From contig CBDCZB010000003.1 of assembly GCA_965224415.1 (NCBI GenBank), positions 186,001 to 250,000 on the forward strand: 64,000 bases of DNA. Reading direction: 5' to 3'. Below, piece by piece: positions 50,589 through 58,242 of the stretch; position 1 is the first letter of the stretch; each line of letters starts with the position of its first letter. The DNA comes from DAOUJI01 sp965224415 (lineage in GTDB: Bacteria > Chloroflexota > Dehalococcoidia > Lucifugimonadales > JAGWBF01). Below the pieces are notes generated by a model, which was not told the DNA's origin, made no database searches, and worked only from the letters and a program-made list of their open reading frames with translations. The position numbers were made by a program, and so were the translations under genes.

Positions 50589-51803
50589 ATGCGCCGATTC
50601 ATCATGCAGAAGTGGGTATTCCTCCTAGTTGCTTTGCTTGCCGTTTCGTTGTCGGCGGTTGCGTGCGAAAGAGAAACCCGCACCTATGGACCCATCTCCA
50701 CTTCTACGCCTGTCCCCCCCGATACGCCAGCTCCCACCTACACGCCTTCTGCCACCTACACGCCTGTCCCCACCTACACGCCCGCTCCCACCAATACGCC
50801 TGCTCCCACCGAAACGCCTGCTCCCACCAATACGCCTGCTCCCACCGATACGCCCGTCCCCGCCGAAACGCCTGCTCCCACCAATACCCCGGAGCAACCC
50901 AAGGAGACCATCGTTTTCTCCGACTTGAACTGGACTAGCGCCCAGGTCCAGAACAGGATCGCTCAGTTCATCGTAGAGAACGGGTACGGTTATGAGACCG
51001 ACGCCATTCTCGGAGGCACGCTCCCCAACTTCCAGGGTCTCATAGCCGGAGACATCGACGTTACCATGGAGATATGGCTGCCAAACCAGGAAGAAGACTG
51101 GGACGAGGCTATCGCCGCCGGTCAGGTGGTCTCCCTGGGAGAGAGTCTCGGCAAGGACTGGCAAAGCGCATTCGTTATACCTAAATACGTGGCAGATGCT
51201 AACCCCGGCCTTGAGACCGTGGAAGACCTCAAGAAAGAAGAATACATGAAGTTGTTCGAGACCCCGGACAGCCGGGGCAAGGCGCGTATCCTGGGCTGCG
51301 TGGCCGGCTGGGACTGCGCAGCTGTCAACGACACTCAAATTGTGGGTTACGGCTTGACCGAGTACGTAGAGGTAGTCAGAGCCAGTTCCCAAGACGTCCT
51401 GTTTGCCGACCTTCAGGACGCCTACAACAGGCGGGAACCGTGGCTTGGATTCATGTGGAGCACGGCAGACCCGGCGTTGGAGCTGGACTTGGTCAGGTTG
51501 GAAGAACCCCCGTACTCCGACGAGTGCTGGTTTACCACGAAAGCCTGCGCCTACTACGACACCACCATATTGATCGCCGTGCACCCGGACCTTGTGACTG
51601 CGGCGCCGGACGTCATCGAATTCCTCAAGAAATGGGACTTCAATATAGACGTATACAGGGAAGTGGCCATGTGGATGGCCGAGAATTCCGGAACCTGGGT
51701 GGAGGACGCGGCCCTTTGGTTCCTAAACAACAACGATGTGTGGACCCAATGGGTGACTCCTGAAGCAGCCCAAAAGGTCAAGGACGCGCTGGCTGACTCA
51801 TAA
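50589..51803 (+). CDS. proX: Glycine betaine/proline-type substrate-binding lipoprotein (second copy)
   Basis: A 404-residue paralogue of the first ProX, with a signal ending in SLSAVACER. A linker of about 65 residues made of TPAPTNTPAPTETP-type repeats, absent from the first copy, comes next. The binding domain again begins IVFSDLNWTSAQVQNRIAQF and keeps IWLPNQ and WQSAFVIPKYVADANPG. Neither ATG 50589 nor ATG 50604 has a ribosome site; 50589 gives the better basic N terminus. Re-initiation after the upstream 20-codon stub is plausible. It may have a different ligand from copy one. Confidence 0.88.
   Translation: MRRFIMQKWVFLLVALLAVSLSAVACERETRTYGPISTSTPVPPDTPAPTYTPSATYTPVPTYTPAPTNTPAPTETPAPTNTPAPTDTPVPAETPAPTNTPEQPKETIVFSDLNWTSAQVQNRIAQFIVENGYGYETDAILGGTLPNFQGLIAGDIDVTMEIWLPNQEEDWDEAIAAGQVVSLGESLGKDWQSAFVIPKYVADANPGLETVEDLKKEEYMKLFETPDSRGKARILGCVAGWDCAAVNDTQIVGYGLTEYVEVVRASSQDVLFADLQDAYNRREPWLGFMWSTADPALELDLVRLEEPPYSDECWFTTKACAYYDTTILIAVHPDLVTAAPDVIEFLKKWDFNIDVYREVAMWMAENSGTWVEDAALWFLNNNDVWTQWVTPEAAQKVKDALADS
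50699..50895 (+). repeat. Tandem 18-bp units coding the Pro/Thr linker of the second ProX
   Basis: About ten units related to CCTGCTCCCACCAATACG code for PAPTNT, PAPTET and PVPAET variants. Such arrays expand and shrink by slippage, so linker length may vary between strains. Confidence 0.8.
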
Positions 51804-51830
51804 GCCAACACGGCTCAAGAAACCATAAAG

Positions 51831-51859
51831 AGAGAGCGGCTTGCATCAAGCCGCTCTCT
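51831..51859 (+). terminator. Terminator after the second proX
   Basis: AGAGAGCGGCTTG/CAAGCCGCTCTCT is a perfect 13-bp stem with a 3-nt loop, followed by TTCATTTT. It is a relative of the hairpin at 50372-50402. Confidence 0.88.
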
Positions 51860-51937
51860 TTCATTTTGCGCCCTTGAGAGCGCCGCGTTATCCGGTGGGC
51901 CGGTGTAGTAAGCTGCGGCACGAACCGAAATCCGGTA

Positions 51938-51946
51938 TGGTAAAAT
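51938..51946 (+). promoter_or_regulatory. Extended -10 promoter of the second hydroxylase gene
   Basis: TGGTAAAAT (-10 TAAAAT at 51941-51946) lies 33 bp before the ATG. It is preserved in the duplicated stub near 50480. No clear -35. Confidence 0.4.
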
Positions 51947-51978
51947 GGCGCAGGATTCCTGTGGAGGTAAGACACGAC

Positions 51979-54288
51979 ATGGCTACTGAAGCGAAGGTGC
52001 AGGACCTCAAAGTCATCGGGACGCGTCCGGTGCGCCACGACGGCCCCGACAAGGTAACTGGCAGGGCCCGATATGGAGCCGACGTCAATCTGCCGGGGCT
52101 TCTGTATGCGAGAGTCCTGCGGAGCCCCTACGCCCACGCGCGCATCAAATCCATCGACACCAGCAAGGCCCTGGCTCTTCCAGGAGTCAAGGCTGTGGTG
52201 ACCGGCGCCGACTTCCCCCAGCCGTCGGGCAAAGTGGCTGACTTGGGCGAAGGCTCCATGATAAACATGAAGTTTCTGAGCAACCAGGCCATGGCCTCCG
52301 ACAAGGCTCTCTACAAGGGCCACGCCATCGCGGCGGTGGCCGCCATCAGCCTCCATGAAGCCGAGGAGGCGTTGAAGCTCATCGAGGTGGACTATGAGGT
52401 CCTCCCGTTTGCCATAAACGTGCGCGACGCCATGAAAGAAGACGCTCCTAAAATCCACGAGCGCCTGGCCAACCTGGCCAATCCCGGACTGCGGCCCGGC
52501 GGTCTCCGAGACGACTCAGACGACTCGGAGTCCACCAACGTGGCCAATCACTTCGTATACGAGATCGGGGACGTGGAGAAGGGATTCAAAGAGGCTGACA
52601 TCATTATCGAGCAGGAGTTTGAGACTCAGCCTGTGCACCAGGGATTCATCGAGCCTCAGAGCGCCACCGCTCAATGGAGTCCCGACGGGTCATTGACCGT
52701 ATGGGGCAGCAGCCAGGGACACTTCAACATCCGGGACCAGCTAGCCGGACTCCTGAATTTGCCGCGGTCAAAGGTGAAAGTTACGCCCATGGAGATAGGC
52801 GGCGGCTTTGGAGCCAAGCTCCACGTCATCCTGGAGCCGGTGGTGGCCATCCTTTCCAGGAAGACGGGCCGCCCAGTCAAGGCGAGCCTTTCCCGGACGG
52901 AAGTATTCGAGACATCCGGCCCCACGTCAGGCTCATACATGAAGGTGAAAATCGGGGCCACCAACGAGGGGAAGATAACGGCGGCCAACGCATACCTGGC
53001 CTATCAGGCGGGGGCCTATCCCGGCTCTCCGGTCATGGGCGGAACTCAGAACGTCTTCACGCCCTACGACCTGGAGAACGCCCGGGCCGAAGGACTGGAC
53101 GTCATCACCAACATGCCGAAGGTCTTGGCGTACAGGGCGCCCGGAGTGGGCGGCGCAGGCTTCGCTGTCGAACAGGTCATGGACCAGATATGCGAAAAGC
53201 TTGGCATGGACCCGATAGAGTTCCGCATTCTCAACGGCGCCAAGGAAGGCACCCGCCGCATCACGGGGCCGCAGCTTCCCAAGACGGGATACCCGGAGAT
53301 TCTGCAGACCGCCAAGGAGCACGACCACTACAAGACGCCCCTGACGGGACACAACCAGGGCCGCGGTGTGGCCGTGGGATTCTGGGGCAACACAACCGGA
53401 CCTGCCAGCGCCGTGGCCAGCGTCAACTCCGACGGCACCGTGAGCCTGGTGGAAGGTTCCGTGGACATTGGCGGAACCAGGGCAGTGGCGGCCATGCACG
53501 TTGCGGAGGAATTGGGCATCGCAGCCGAAGACGTCAAGCCTTCCGTCGGGGACACGGACTCCATTGGATACACCAAGATCACCGGAGGCAGTTCGGTGGC
53601 CTTCATGACCGGCTGGGCCTCTTACGAAGCAGCCAACGACATTAAGCGGCAGATGATAGACCGGGCGGCGCGAATATGGGACGTCTCCTCGGAGGACGTG
53701 ACTTACAGCGAAGGTTTGGTCGCCCACAAGTCGGACCCTGAGCTGAAGATGACCTTCAAGGAGTTGTCGGCAAGGTTGAACGCCACAGGCGGCCCCGTTG
53801 TGGGCCGGGCCAGCCTGAGCCCTGCCGGCCAGGGCCCCTCGTTCGCCCTACACATGGTGGACGTGGAGGTGGACCCCGACACCGGCAAAGTGGACGTCCT
53901 GCGCTACACGACGTTCCAGGACGTGGGCAAGGCTATTCACCCCAGCTACGTGGAAGGTCAGATGCAGGGCGGCGCATCCCAGGGAATAGGCTGGGCCCTC
54001 ACGGAGGAGTATTACTTCAACGACCAGGGCCAGATGGCGAACTCGTCCTTCCTGGACTACCGCATGCCCACCGCTCTCGACCTGCCCATGATTGAGACGG
54101 TGATGATCGAGTGCCACAACCCCGGCCATCCATACGGCGCCAGAGGCGTCGGTGAGGTACCCATAGTGCCTCCGCCGGGGGCCATAGCCAACGCCGTCTA
54201 CCATGCCACGGGAGTAAGGATGCACAAGCTCCCCATGGCTCCTGGGACCATCCTGGACGCGGTGTGGGAGTCAAAAGAGGGCAAGTAG
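51979..54288 (+). CDS. Molybdenum hydroxylase large subunit (xanthine dehydrogenase family), second copy
   Basis: A 769-residue paralogue of the enzyme at 39073. GRARYGADVNLPGLLYARVL and SPYAHARIKSID form the hammerhead domain. Cofactor blocks are EIGGGFGAK, LAYRAPGVGGAGFAVEQ and the catalytic-Glu motif RGVGEVPIVPP. GGAGGTAAG precedes ATG 51979; a frame open further upstream is not used. No Fe-S or FAD subunit is adjacent. A short-chain dehydrogenase follows by 29 bp, which suggests a two-step oxidation. The 5' end was duplicated with proX. Confidence 0.9.
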   Translation: MATEAKVQDLKVIGTRPVRHDGPDKVTGRARYGADVNLPGLLYARVLRSPYAHARIKSIDTSKALALPGVKAVVTGADFPQPSGKVADLGEGSMINMKFLSNQAMASDKALYKGHAIAAVAAISLHEAEEALKLIEVDYEVLPFAINVRDAMKEDAPKIHERLANLANPGLRPGGLRDDSDDSESTNVANHFVYEIGDVEKGFKEADIIIEQEFETQPVHQGFIEPQSATAQWSPDGSLTVWGSSQGHFNIRDQLAGLLNLPRSKVKVTPMEIGGGFGAKLHVILEPVVAILSRKTGRPVKASLSRTEVFETSGPTSGSYMKVKIGATNEGKITAANAYLAYQAGAYPGSPVMGGTQNVFTPYDLENARAEGLDVITNMPKVLAYRAPGVGGAGFAVEQVMDQICEKLGMDPIEFRILNGAKEGTRRITGPQLPKTGYPEILQTAKEHDHYKTPLTGHNQGRGVAVGFWGNTTGPASAVASVNSDGTVSLVEGSVDIGGTRAVAAMHVAEELGIAAEDVKPSVGDTDSIGYTKITGGSSVAFMTGWASYEAANDIKRQMIDRAARIWDVSSEDVTYSEGLVAHKSDPELKMTFKELSARLNATGGPVVGRASLSPAGQGPSFALHMVDVEVDPDTGKVDVLRYTTFQDVGKAIHPSYVEGQMQGGASQGIGWALTEEYYFNDQGQMANSSFLDYRMPTALDLPMIETVMIECHNPGHPYGARGVGEVPIVPPPGAIANAVYHATGVRMHKLPMAPGTILDAVWESKEGK

Positions 54289-54317
54289 CCTGGGCACAAA
54301 GCCACGGAGTTGAGCGG

Positions 54318-55100
54318 ATGCGATTAGAGGGCAAGACAGCCATTGTCACAGGAGCGGGAAGCGGCATCGGGCGGGGAGTGTCCCGTTGCTTCAATCAGGA
54401 GGGCGCCCGGCTGGTCCTGGCGGACTGGTCTGAGGAGAATCTCCAGGCCACCGTCAACGAGATAAACGACGTGGGAGGCCAGGCCATTGGCGTAACGTCT
54501 GACGTCTCCAAGAAAGCCGATGTGGAAGGCCTGGTGGCTGCCGCTGTGGAGACCTATGGCGGGCTGGACGTCATGGTCAACAACGCCGGGGTTGCCAGCT
54601 GGGCCTCGGTGTTGGACCAGACTGAAGAGGAATGGGACCGCATGATAGCGGTGAACCTGAAGGGCGTCTTCCTGGGAATTCAGGCGGCGGCGAGGCAAAT
54701 GGTTAGTCAGGGCACGAAGGGGAAAATCGTCAACACCGCCTCGGTTAACTCTATGGTCATCTCTGAAAATCAGACTGCTTACGCCGCGTCCAAGGGCGGA
54801 GTGTACATGCTGACCCGTGCGGCGGCGGCGGACTTGGCCAAGTACGGCATCAACGTCAACTGCATCGCTCCGGGCGGGACCCGCACCAACATCGACCCCC
54901 GGCTCCAAAGCCCCAGGATAGACGAGCACACCAAGAAAACGGTGCCTCTGGGTCGGGTGGCCGAGCCGCTGGACCAGGCCAACGGCGTGGTTTTTCTGTC
55001 ATCCGACGAGGCCGACTACATCACGGGGCACATGTTGATAATCGACGGCGGCATGACCATGCGCCAGTATTCAGGCCAGGACCAGTCCGCCTGGGACTGA
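54318..55100 (+). CDS. Short-chain dehydrogenase/reductase
   Basis: A 260-residue SDR. The NAD(P) motif TGAGSGIGRG is at residue 12. DVMVNNAG, the catalytic Ser in NTASVNSMV and Tyr-x3-Lys in AYAASKGG follow in the classical order. ADWSEEN after the second strand suggests NAD rather than NADP. GGAG lies nine bases before ATG 54318, 29 bp after the hydroxylase gene and probably in the same transcript. Substrate unknown. Confidence 0.9.
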   Translation: MRLEGKTAIVTGAGSGIGRGVSRCFNQEGARLVLADWSEENLQATVNEINDVGGQAIGVTSDVSKKADVEGLVAAAVETYGGLDVMVNNAGVASWASVLDQTEEEWDRMIAVNLKGVFLGIQAAARQMVSQGTKGKIVNTASVNSMVISENQTAYAASKGGVYMLTRAAAADLAKYGINVNCIAPGGTRTNIDPRLQSPRIDEHTKKTVPLGRVAEPLDQANGVVFLSSDEADYITGHMLIIDGGMTMRQYSGQDQSAWD

Positions 55101-55124
55101 CGGGTCATCTGTAACAGTGTATCT

Positions 55125-55310
55125 CTAGGCCAGGAACCCCATGATGGCGGCTATGGCTGCCAGACCGCCGAGTTGAAACATGGCCATCCATTTAACGAGG
55201 CTGCCGATGTCGCCCTTCAACTCCGCCTTCAGCTCAGCGAGGTCCGACTTGGTCGCCCACTGCCCAGAGGCGCCTTCAAGGTGACTGACACGTTCTTCTA
55301 TCGTCGCCAT
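55125..55310 (-). CDS. Small coiled-coil membrane protein
   Basis: A 61-residue protein with an N-terminal coiled coil (IEERVSHLEG, SDLAELKAELKGDIGSLVKW) and one C-terminal membrane span (MFQLGGLAAIAAIMGFLA). Similar short proteins are common and have no fixed role. The first 13 codons and about 135 bp of upstream DNA are repeated at 59198-59375, where the gene is cut short by an IS3 element. Confidence 0.55.
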   Translation of the reverse strand: MATIEERVSHLEGASGQWATKSDLAELKAELKGDIGSLVKWMAMFQLGGLAAIAAIMGFLA

Positions 55311-55444
55311 CAATATTCTCGCTCACTATAGCCCCAACTGCCGGTTGAGGCTGCCCATCCAATAGCTTAACGATACACCAAGACCCTATTTCTGTATACA
55401 CCGGCCTGACACAGTTGTGTCAGCGCAGCCAAAGGGGTTCTACA
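55265..55444 (-). repeat. 180-bp direct repeat, intact copy
   Basis: Covers the start of the 61-residue gene and its upstream region, and is close to 90% identical by eye to 59198-59375. Shared landmarks are GCCCCAACTGCCGGTTGAGG, AATAGCTTAACGATACACCA and AGACCCTATTTCTGT. The two copies bracket both IS3 elements and the DUF4238 gene. Confidence 0.8.
55406..55423. promoter_or_regulatory. Palindrome, possible operator
   Basis: CTGACAC-AGTT-GTGTCAG is a perfect 7-bp inverted repeat with a 4-bp spacer, about 96 bp upstream of the 61-residue gene. The repeat copy near 59336-59353 has it with one change (GTGCCAG). It could bind a dimeric repressor. Confidence 0.35.
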
Positions 55445-55690
55445 GTCCCACAGACGCTCGCTTGTGCCCTCCCCCCGCGCTTCGAACGGAGGCCGGAACC
55501 CAGACGCTTGGGAAAAGAGACAATACCTTCGAGGGGCCTATCTACGTGAGATTGAATGTCCGCCATCCCCCTAACGATGTGAGCGGCAAGGAATATCCGC
55601 TAGCCCGCTGCTAAGGCGTGGAGGCGATATTCCGCTTGACAATATGTCCCTTATATAAGACAGTGAATATGTGAACTCTAGGGAGGGATG

Positions 55691-55966
55691 ATGAGCTTCA
55701 AGGAATTTGATGTGATTGATTTTCTCGACAATGATGAAGCGTTGATAGAGTACCTCAATGCGGCTCTGGAGGAGAATGACCCGGCGTTCTTCGCCAAGGC
55801 AATCGGTGATGTCGCGCGCGCTAAAGGAATGACCTCCGTCTCCGAATCTACAGGCCTGGGGCGGCAAGCTCTGTACAGGTCTCTCTCCAGCGAAGGCAAT
55901 CCACGCATAGATACGTTGTTTAAAGTCCTTGAAACCCTGAACGTTCGGCTGGCCGTCACCCGATAG
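55691..55966 (+). CDS. Addiction-module antidote protein (HigA-like), no toxin
   Basis: A 91-residue protein of the addiction-module antidote family. FDVIDFLDNDEALIEYLNAA and EENDPAFFAKAIGDVARAKG are followed by a helix-turn-helix ending GRQALYRSLSSEGNPRIDTL. These antitoxins normally follow a RelE/HigB-type toxin gene. Here the 70 bp upstream holds no toxin frame, so it is orphaned. GGGAGGG stands just before two adjacent ATGs; the second is used. Confidence 0.8.
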   Translation: MSFKEFDVIDFLDNDEALIEYLNAALEENDPAFFAKAIGDVARAKGMTSVSESTGLGRQALYRSLSSEGNPRIDTLFKVLETLNVRLAVTR

Positions 55967-56000
55967 TCTGAGGAGGTCTTGTAAAGGTGACAGCGAGAAA

Positions 56001-56052
56001 ATGACCACCCGCAGACAACACTACGTTTGGCGGCATTATCTTGAAGCATTTC
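56001..56052 (+). pseudogene. 5' fragment of a DUF4238 gene, cut by an IS3 element
   Basis: The ATG at 56001 begins TTRRQHYVWRHYLEAF, the N-terminal motif of DUF4238 proteins (R-x-Q-H-Y-V-x3-Y-L). It stops after 17 codons where the IS3-family element begins. The continuation lies on the far side at 57597. Confidence 0.6.
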
Positions 56053-56095
56053 TGTTGGCAACCAGCAAAATTGGGACACTCTGAGACCCGAGAAA

Positions 56096-57081
56096 TCAGT
56101 GGTCGGATTGAGGTCTCGTAAGCTCCCTGATGGCCTTGTTGTGCTGTCTTCGCCGTTGGATTGTTTGAGCCTGCACCTCCTTTCTGTGTCGTAGGATCTC
56201 CTGCCGCCTTCCTTTGAGGACGTCTGAGGGCGTCACGTTCCCCAGGGCCTTGTGATAGCGCCGGTAGTTGTAATAGCTGACGAAGGCCACGATGGCCCCC
56301 TCCAAGTCTGAAGGCAACTCGTACGGCAGTTGGTTTACGTCACGCTTGAGGGTCTGGTGGCAGCGCTCCAGCTTGCCGTTGGTCTGAGGATGGAAGGGCG
56401 TTGCCAGGATGTGCTTGATGCCCACCATGCCCAGGCAGTCCCTGAAGGCCCTGGATACATAGCCGGGGCCATTGTCGCTCAGCAGCCTGGTCCGGTCTGT
56501 TATCGGGATCCGGTCCATGCCGGTCCTGTCCACGGCCTCCTGGACACTTCTATGAGGGAGTCGGAGGTCATGTCCCTCTGAAGCCTGTGGGCCAGGATGA
56601 ATCGTGAGTAGTCGTCCATGACGGTGACCAGGTAGTAGTAGCCCCAGCCCACCACCCTGAAGTAGGAGGCGTCGGTGGCCCACATCTGCTGGGGACCGGT
56701 GGTCTTCCGATGGTACTCCTTACCCGCGGCCAATCGCATCTCGGGTCTCTTCACCAGCCCCTCCCTGCGTAGGATGCGGTAGACCGTAGACTCTGATACG
56801 GAGAAGCCCATGTTGTCGGTGACCCACGAGGCCAACTGCCGGCAACCCAACTCCGGCATCTCCCTGGCTGCCGTCAGAACGGAATCTATTTCCTGGGAAG
56901 TCAGCTTGTTCCACGGTGGCGTGCTGGCTCCAACGTCGTCCTCAAGTCCTTGCTGCTCCTTCCGCCTCAGCCACCGGTAGTAGGCGCTCCTGGGGACTCC
57001 CAGTTCACCCAGGACCCTGCGCTTGGGGAGACCGGAGGAAGCCACCTTGTCCAGCGCCTCTGCCTTCTCTGCGCCACTCAT
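56096..57081 (-). pseudogene. IS3-family transposase OrfB, frameshifted
   Basis: The first part (to about 56545) reads through PQQMWATDASYFRVVGWGYY (first catalytic Asp) to SDSLIEV. One base is missing in GTGTCCAG (56547-56540; GTGGTCCAG expected). A second frame then continues with QEAVDRTGMDRIPI, LLSDNGPGYVS (second Asp) and HPQTNGKLERCHQTLKRD (Glu). Together they make a full rve integrase domain, so the break is a single deletion. Confidence 0.82.
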
Positions 57082-57485
57082 CCGCTTCTGCCGCCGGCGC
57101 CCTGAGGCATTGGTATGGACGTTTTTTTGAGACGATAGACCTCAAGGGACAGATCGGCGACCAGCTGCTTTAGCTCCCCGTTCTCCCGCTTGAGCTGATG
57201 GACCTCCTGTCGGGTGGCATCTCGCACGCTGTCCCTGGTAAGCCTCTCCTTCCCTGCCTCCATGAACTCCTTGGTCCAGGAGTAGTAAGAGTGAGGCTTG
57301 ATTCCCTCCCGCCTGCACAGATCGCTCACGGTGACCTCGCGGCGGAAGCCCTCCAGCACGATACGAATCTTCTCTTCCGGGGTGTACTTGCGCCTAGTAG
57401 CAGCCTTAACCGTGCGGACGAAGGACCTAGCCGCCTCTGTACGCTCATCAGCGGCCGTTGTTTTACCTGTTTCTGTCTGGGACAT
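57078..57485 (-). CDS. IS3-family transposase OrfA
   Basis: A 135-residue DNA-binding protein: RRKYTPEEKIRIVLEGFRRE and VSDLCRREGIKPHSYYSW form the helix-turn-helix. A leucine-zipper-like segment (VHQLKRENGELKQLVADLSL) follows. CTCAAAAAAAC near its end allows a -1 slip into OrfB. The stop overlaps the OrfB ATG (ATGA). Confidence 0.88.
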   Translation of the reverse strand: MSQTETGKTTAADERTEAARSFVRTVKAATRRKYTPEEKIRIVLEGFRREVTVSDLCRREGIKPHSYYSWTKEFMEAGKERLTRDSVRDATRQEVHQLKRENGELKQLVADLSLEVYRLKKTSIPMPQGAGGRSG

Positions 57486-57596
57486 CTTTGGGTCCTCTAT
57501 CTGAAGCGCTCTACCTCATCCAGGGAGCTGACCCCACCTCAAATCTCTCGGGTTTTTCTACCTCCTCTTGTGTCCCATTTTCGCTGACGGCCTACA

Positions 57597-57867
57597 ATGG
57601 CAACGCGAAGATGGATTGGTTTACTGTTCGAGAAACGGTAAACTGCTCCCTCCTACTAACCCCCAAAATATTATGGTAGAACGGGACTATTATAAGTTGC
57701 ATCGAATTACAAGATCCGATGCAACCTTTCTTAAAGCTTTTATTGAATCAACTGGGTCAGCGGTATTGTTGCGAAGTCATCGGAACCTCGTCGCTACATT
57801 AGCGCATGTCGCTGAAGCCAACGAACTAATTCAAAGTAGTGACAGAGCTTCGACCCCCGAAAAATGG
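57597..57867 (+). pseudogene. Central fragment of the DUF4238 gene between two IS3 elements
   Basis: Open frame QWQREDGLVYCSRNGKLL, NIMVERDYYKLHRI and FLKAFIESTG, which fit the DUF4238 pattern after the N-terminal piece at 56001. It is clearly lower in G+C than its neighbours. The left border is IS3 element one and the right border is IS3 element two. The C-terminal part is missing. The junction is about one base out of frame with the 5' piece. Confidence 0.55.
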
Positions 57868-57957
57868 TGAGGTGGACCCGGAAAATCGGACAAGCAGCTA
57901 AGTGAGAGTCCTGCTCCTAAACTAAGGGCAGCGGCAGCTGTCGGGAAGGAGTGGGAA

Positions 57958-58242
57958 ATGTCGAAAGGACGCAGAAAGCACAGCCCGGCTTTCAAGGCCA
58001 AGGTGGCGCTTGAGGTGGTGAAGGGCGAGGAGACGGTGGCTCAACTGGCGGCAAGGTACGAAGTCCACCCCGGGCAGATTCAAGCTTGGAAGAAAGCACT
58101 TGTGGAGGGCGCCTCCGGGGTCTTCGGCAACGGTAAGGAACAGAAGGGCAGGAACGACGCCGCCCTGGTCGCCCGGTTGTACCAGGAGATCGGCCAGCTG
58201 AAGGTGGAGCGGGATTTCTTGGCGGAGAGGTCCGGTCCATGA
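57958..58242 (+). CDS. IS3-family transposase OrfA (second element)
   Basis: A 94-residue protein: HSPAFKAKVALEVVKGEETV and LAARYEVHPGQIQAWKKAL form the helix-turn-helix. A coiled segment (LYQEIGQLKVERDFLAER) follows. Its stop overlaps the OrfB start. Confidence 0.9.
   Translation: MSKGRRKHSPAFKAKVALEVVKGEETVAQLAARYEVHPGQIQAWKKALVEGASGVFGNGKEQKGRNDAALVARLYQEIGQLKVERDFLAERSGP

Larger units (their letters stand above)
56053..57596 (-). mobile_element. IS3-family insertion sequence, transposase frameshifted
   Basis: About 1544 bp. The ends, read inwards, are TGTTGGCAACCAGCAAAATT (left) and TGTAGGCCGTCAGCGAAAAT (right), both followed by GGGACAC. They match at about 20 of 27 positions and begin with the TG usual for IS3. 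It has two overlapping frames with an A7 slippery run. The second frame carries a 1-base deletion, so the element is probably immobile. Confidence 0.8.

Noticed and set aside
50699..50895. CRISPR-like array
   Set aside because: The 18-bp units have no unique spacers and code for the Pro/Thr linker. No cas gene is present.
50625..51584. Long minus-strand frame with Gly/Arg repeats opposite the second proX
   Set aside because: It is the antisense shadow of the Pro/Thr repeats and the binding domain, with no family resemblance.
51841..51978. Upstream extension of the second hydroxylase frame by 46 codons
   Set aside because: It runs through the terminator hairpin of proX and the promoter. The ATG at 51979 has the ribosome site and matches the duplicated stub.
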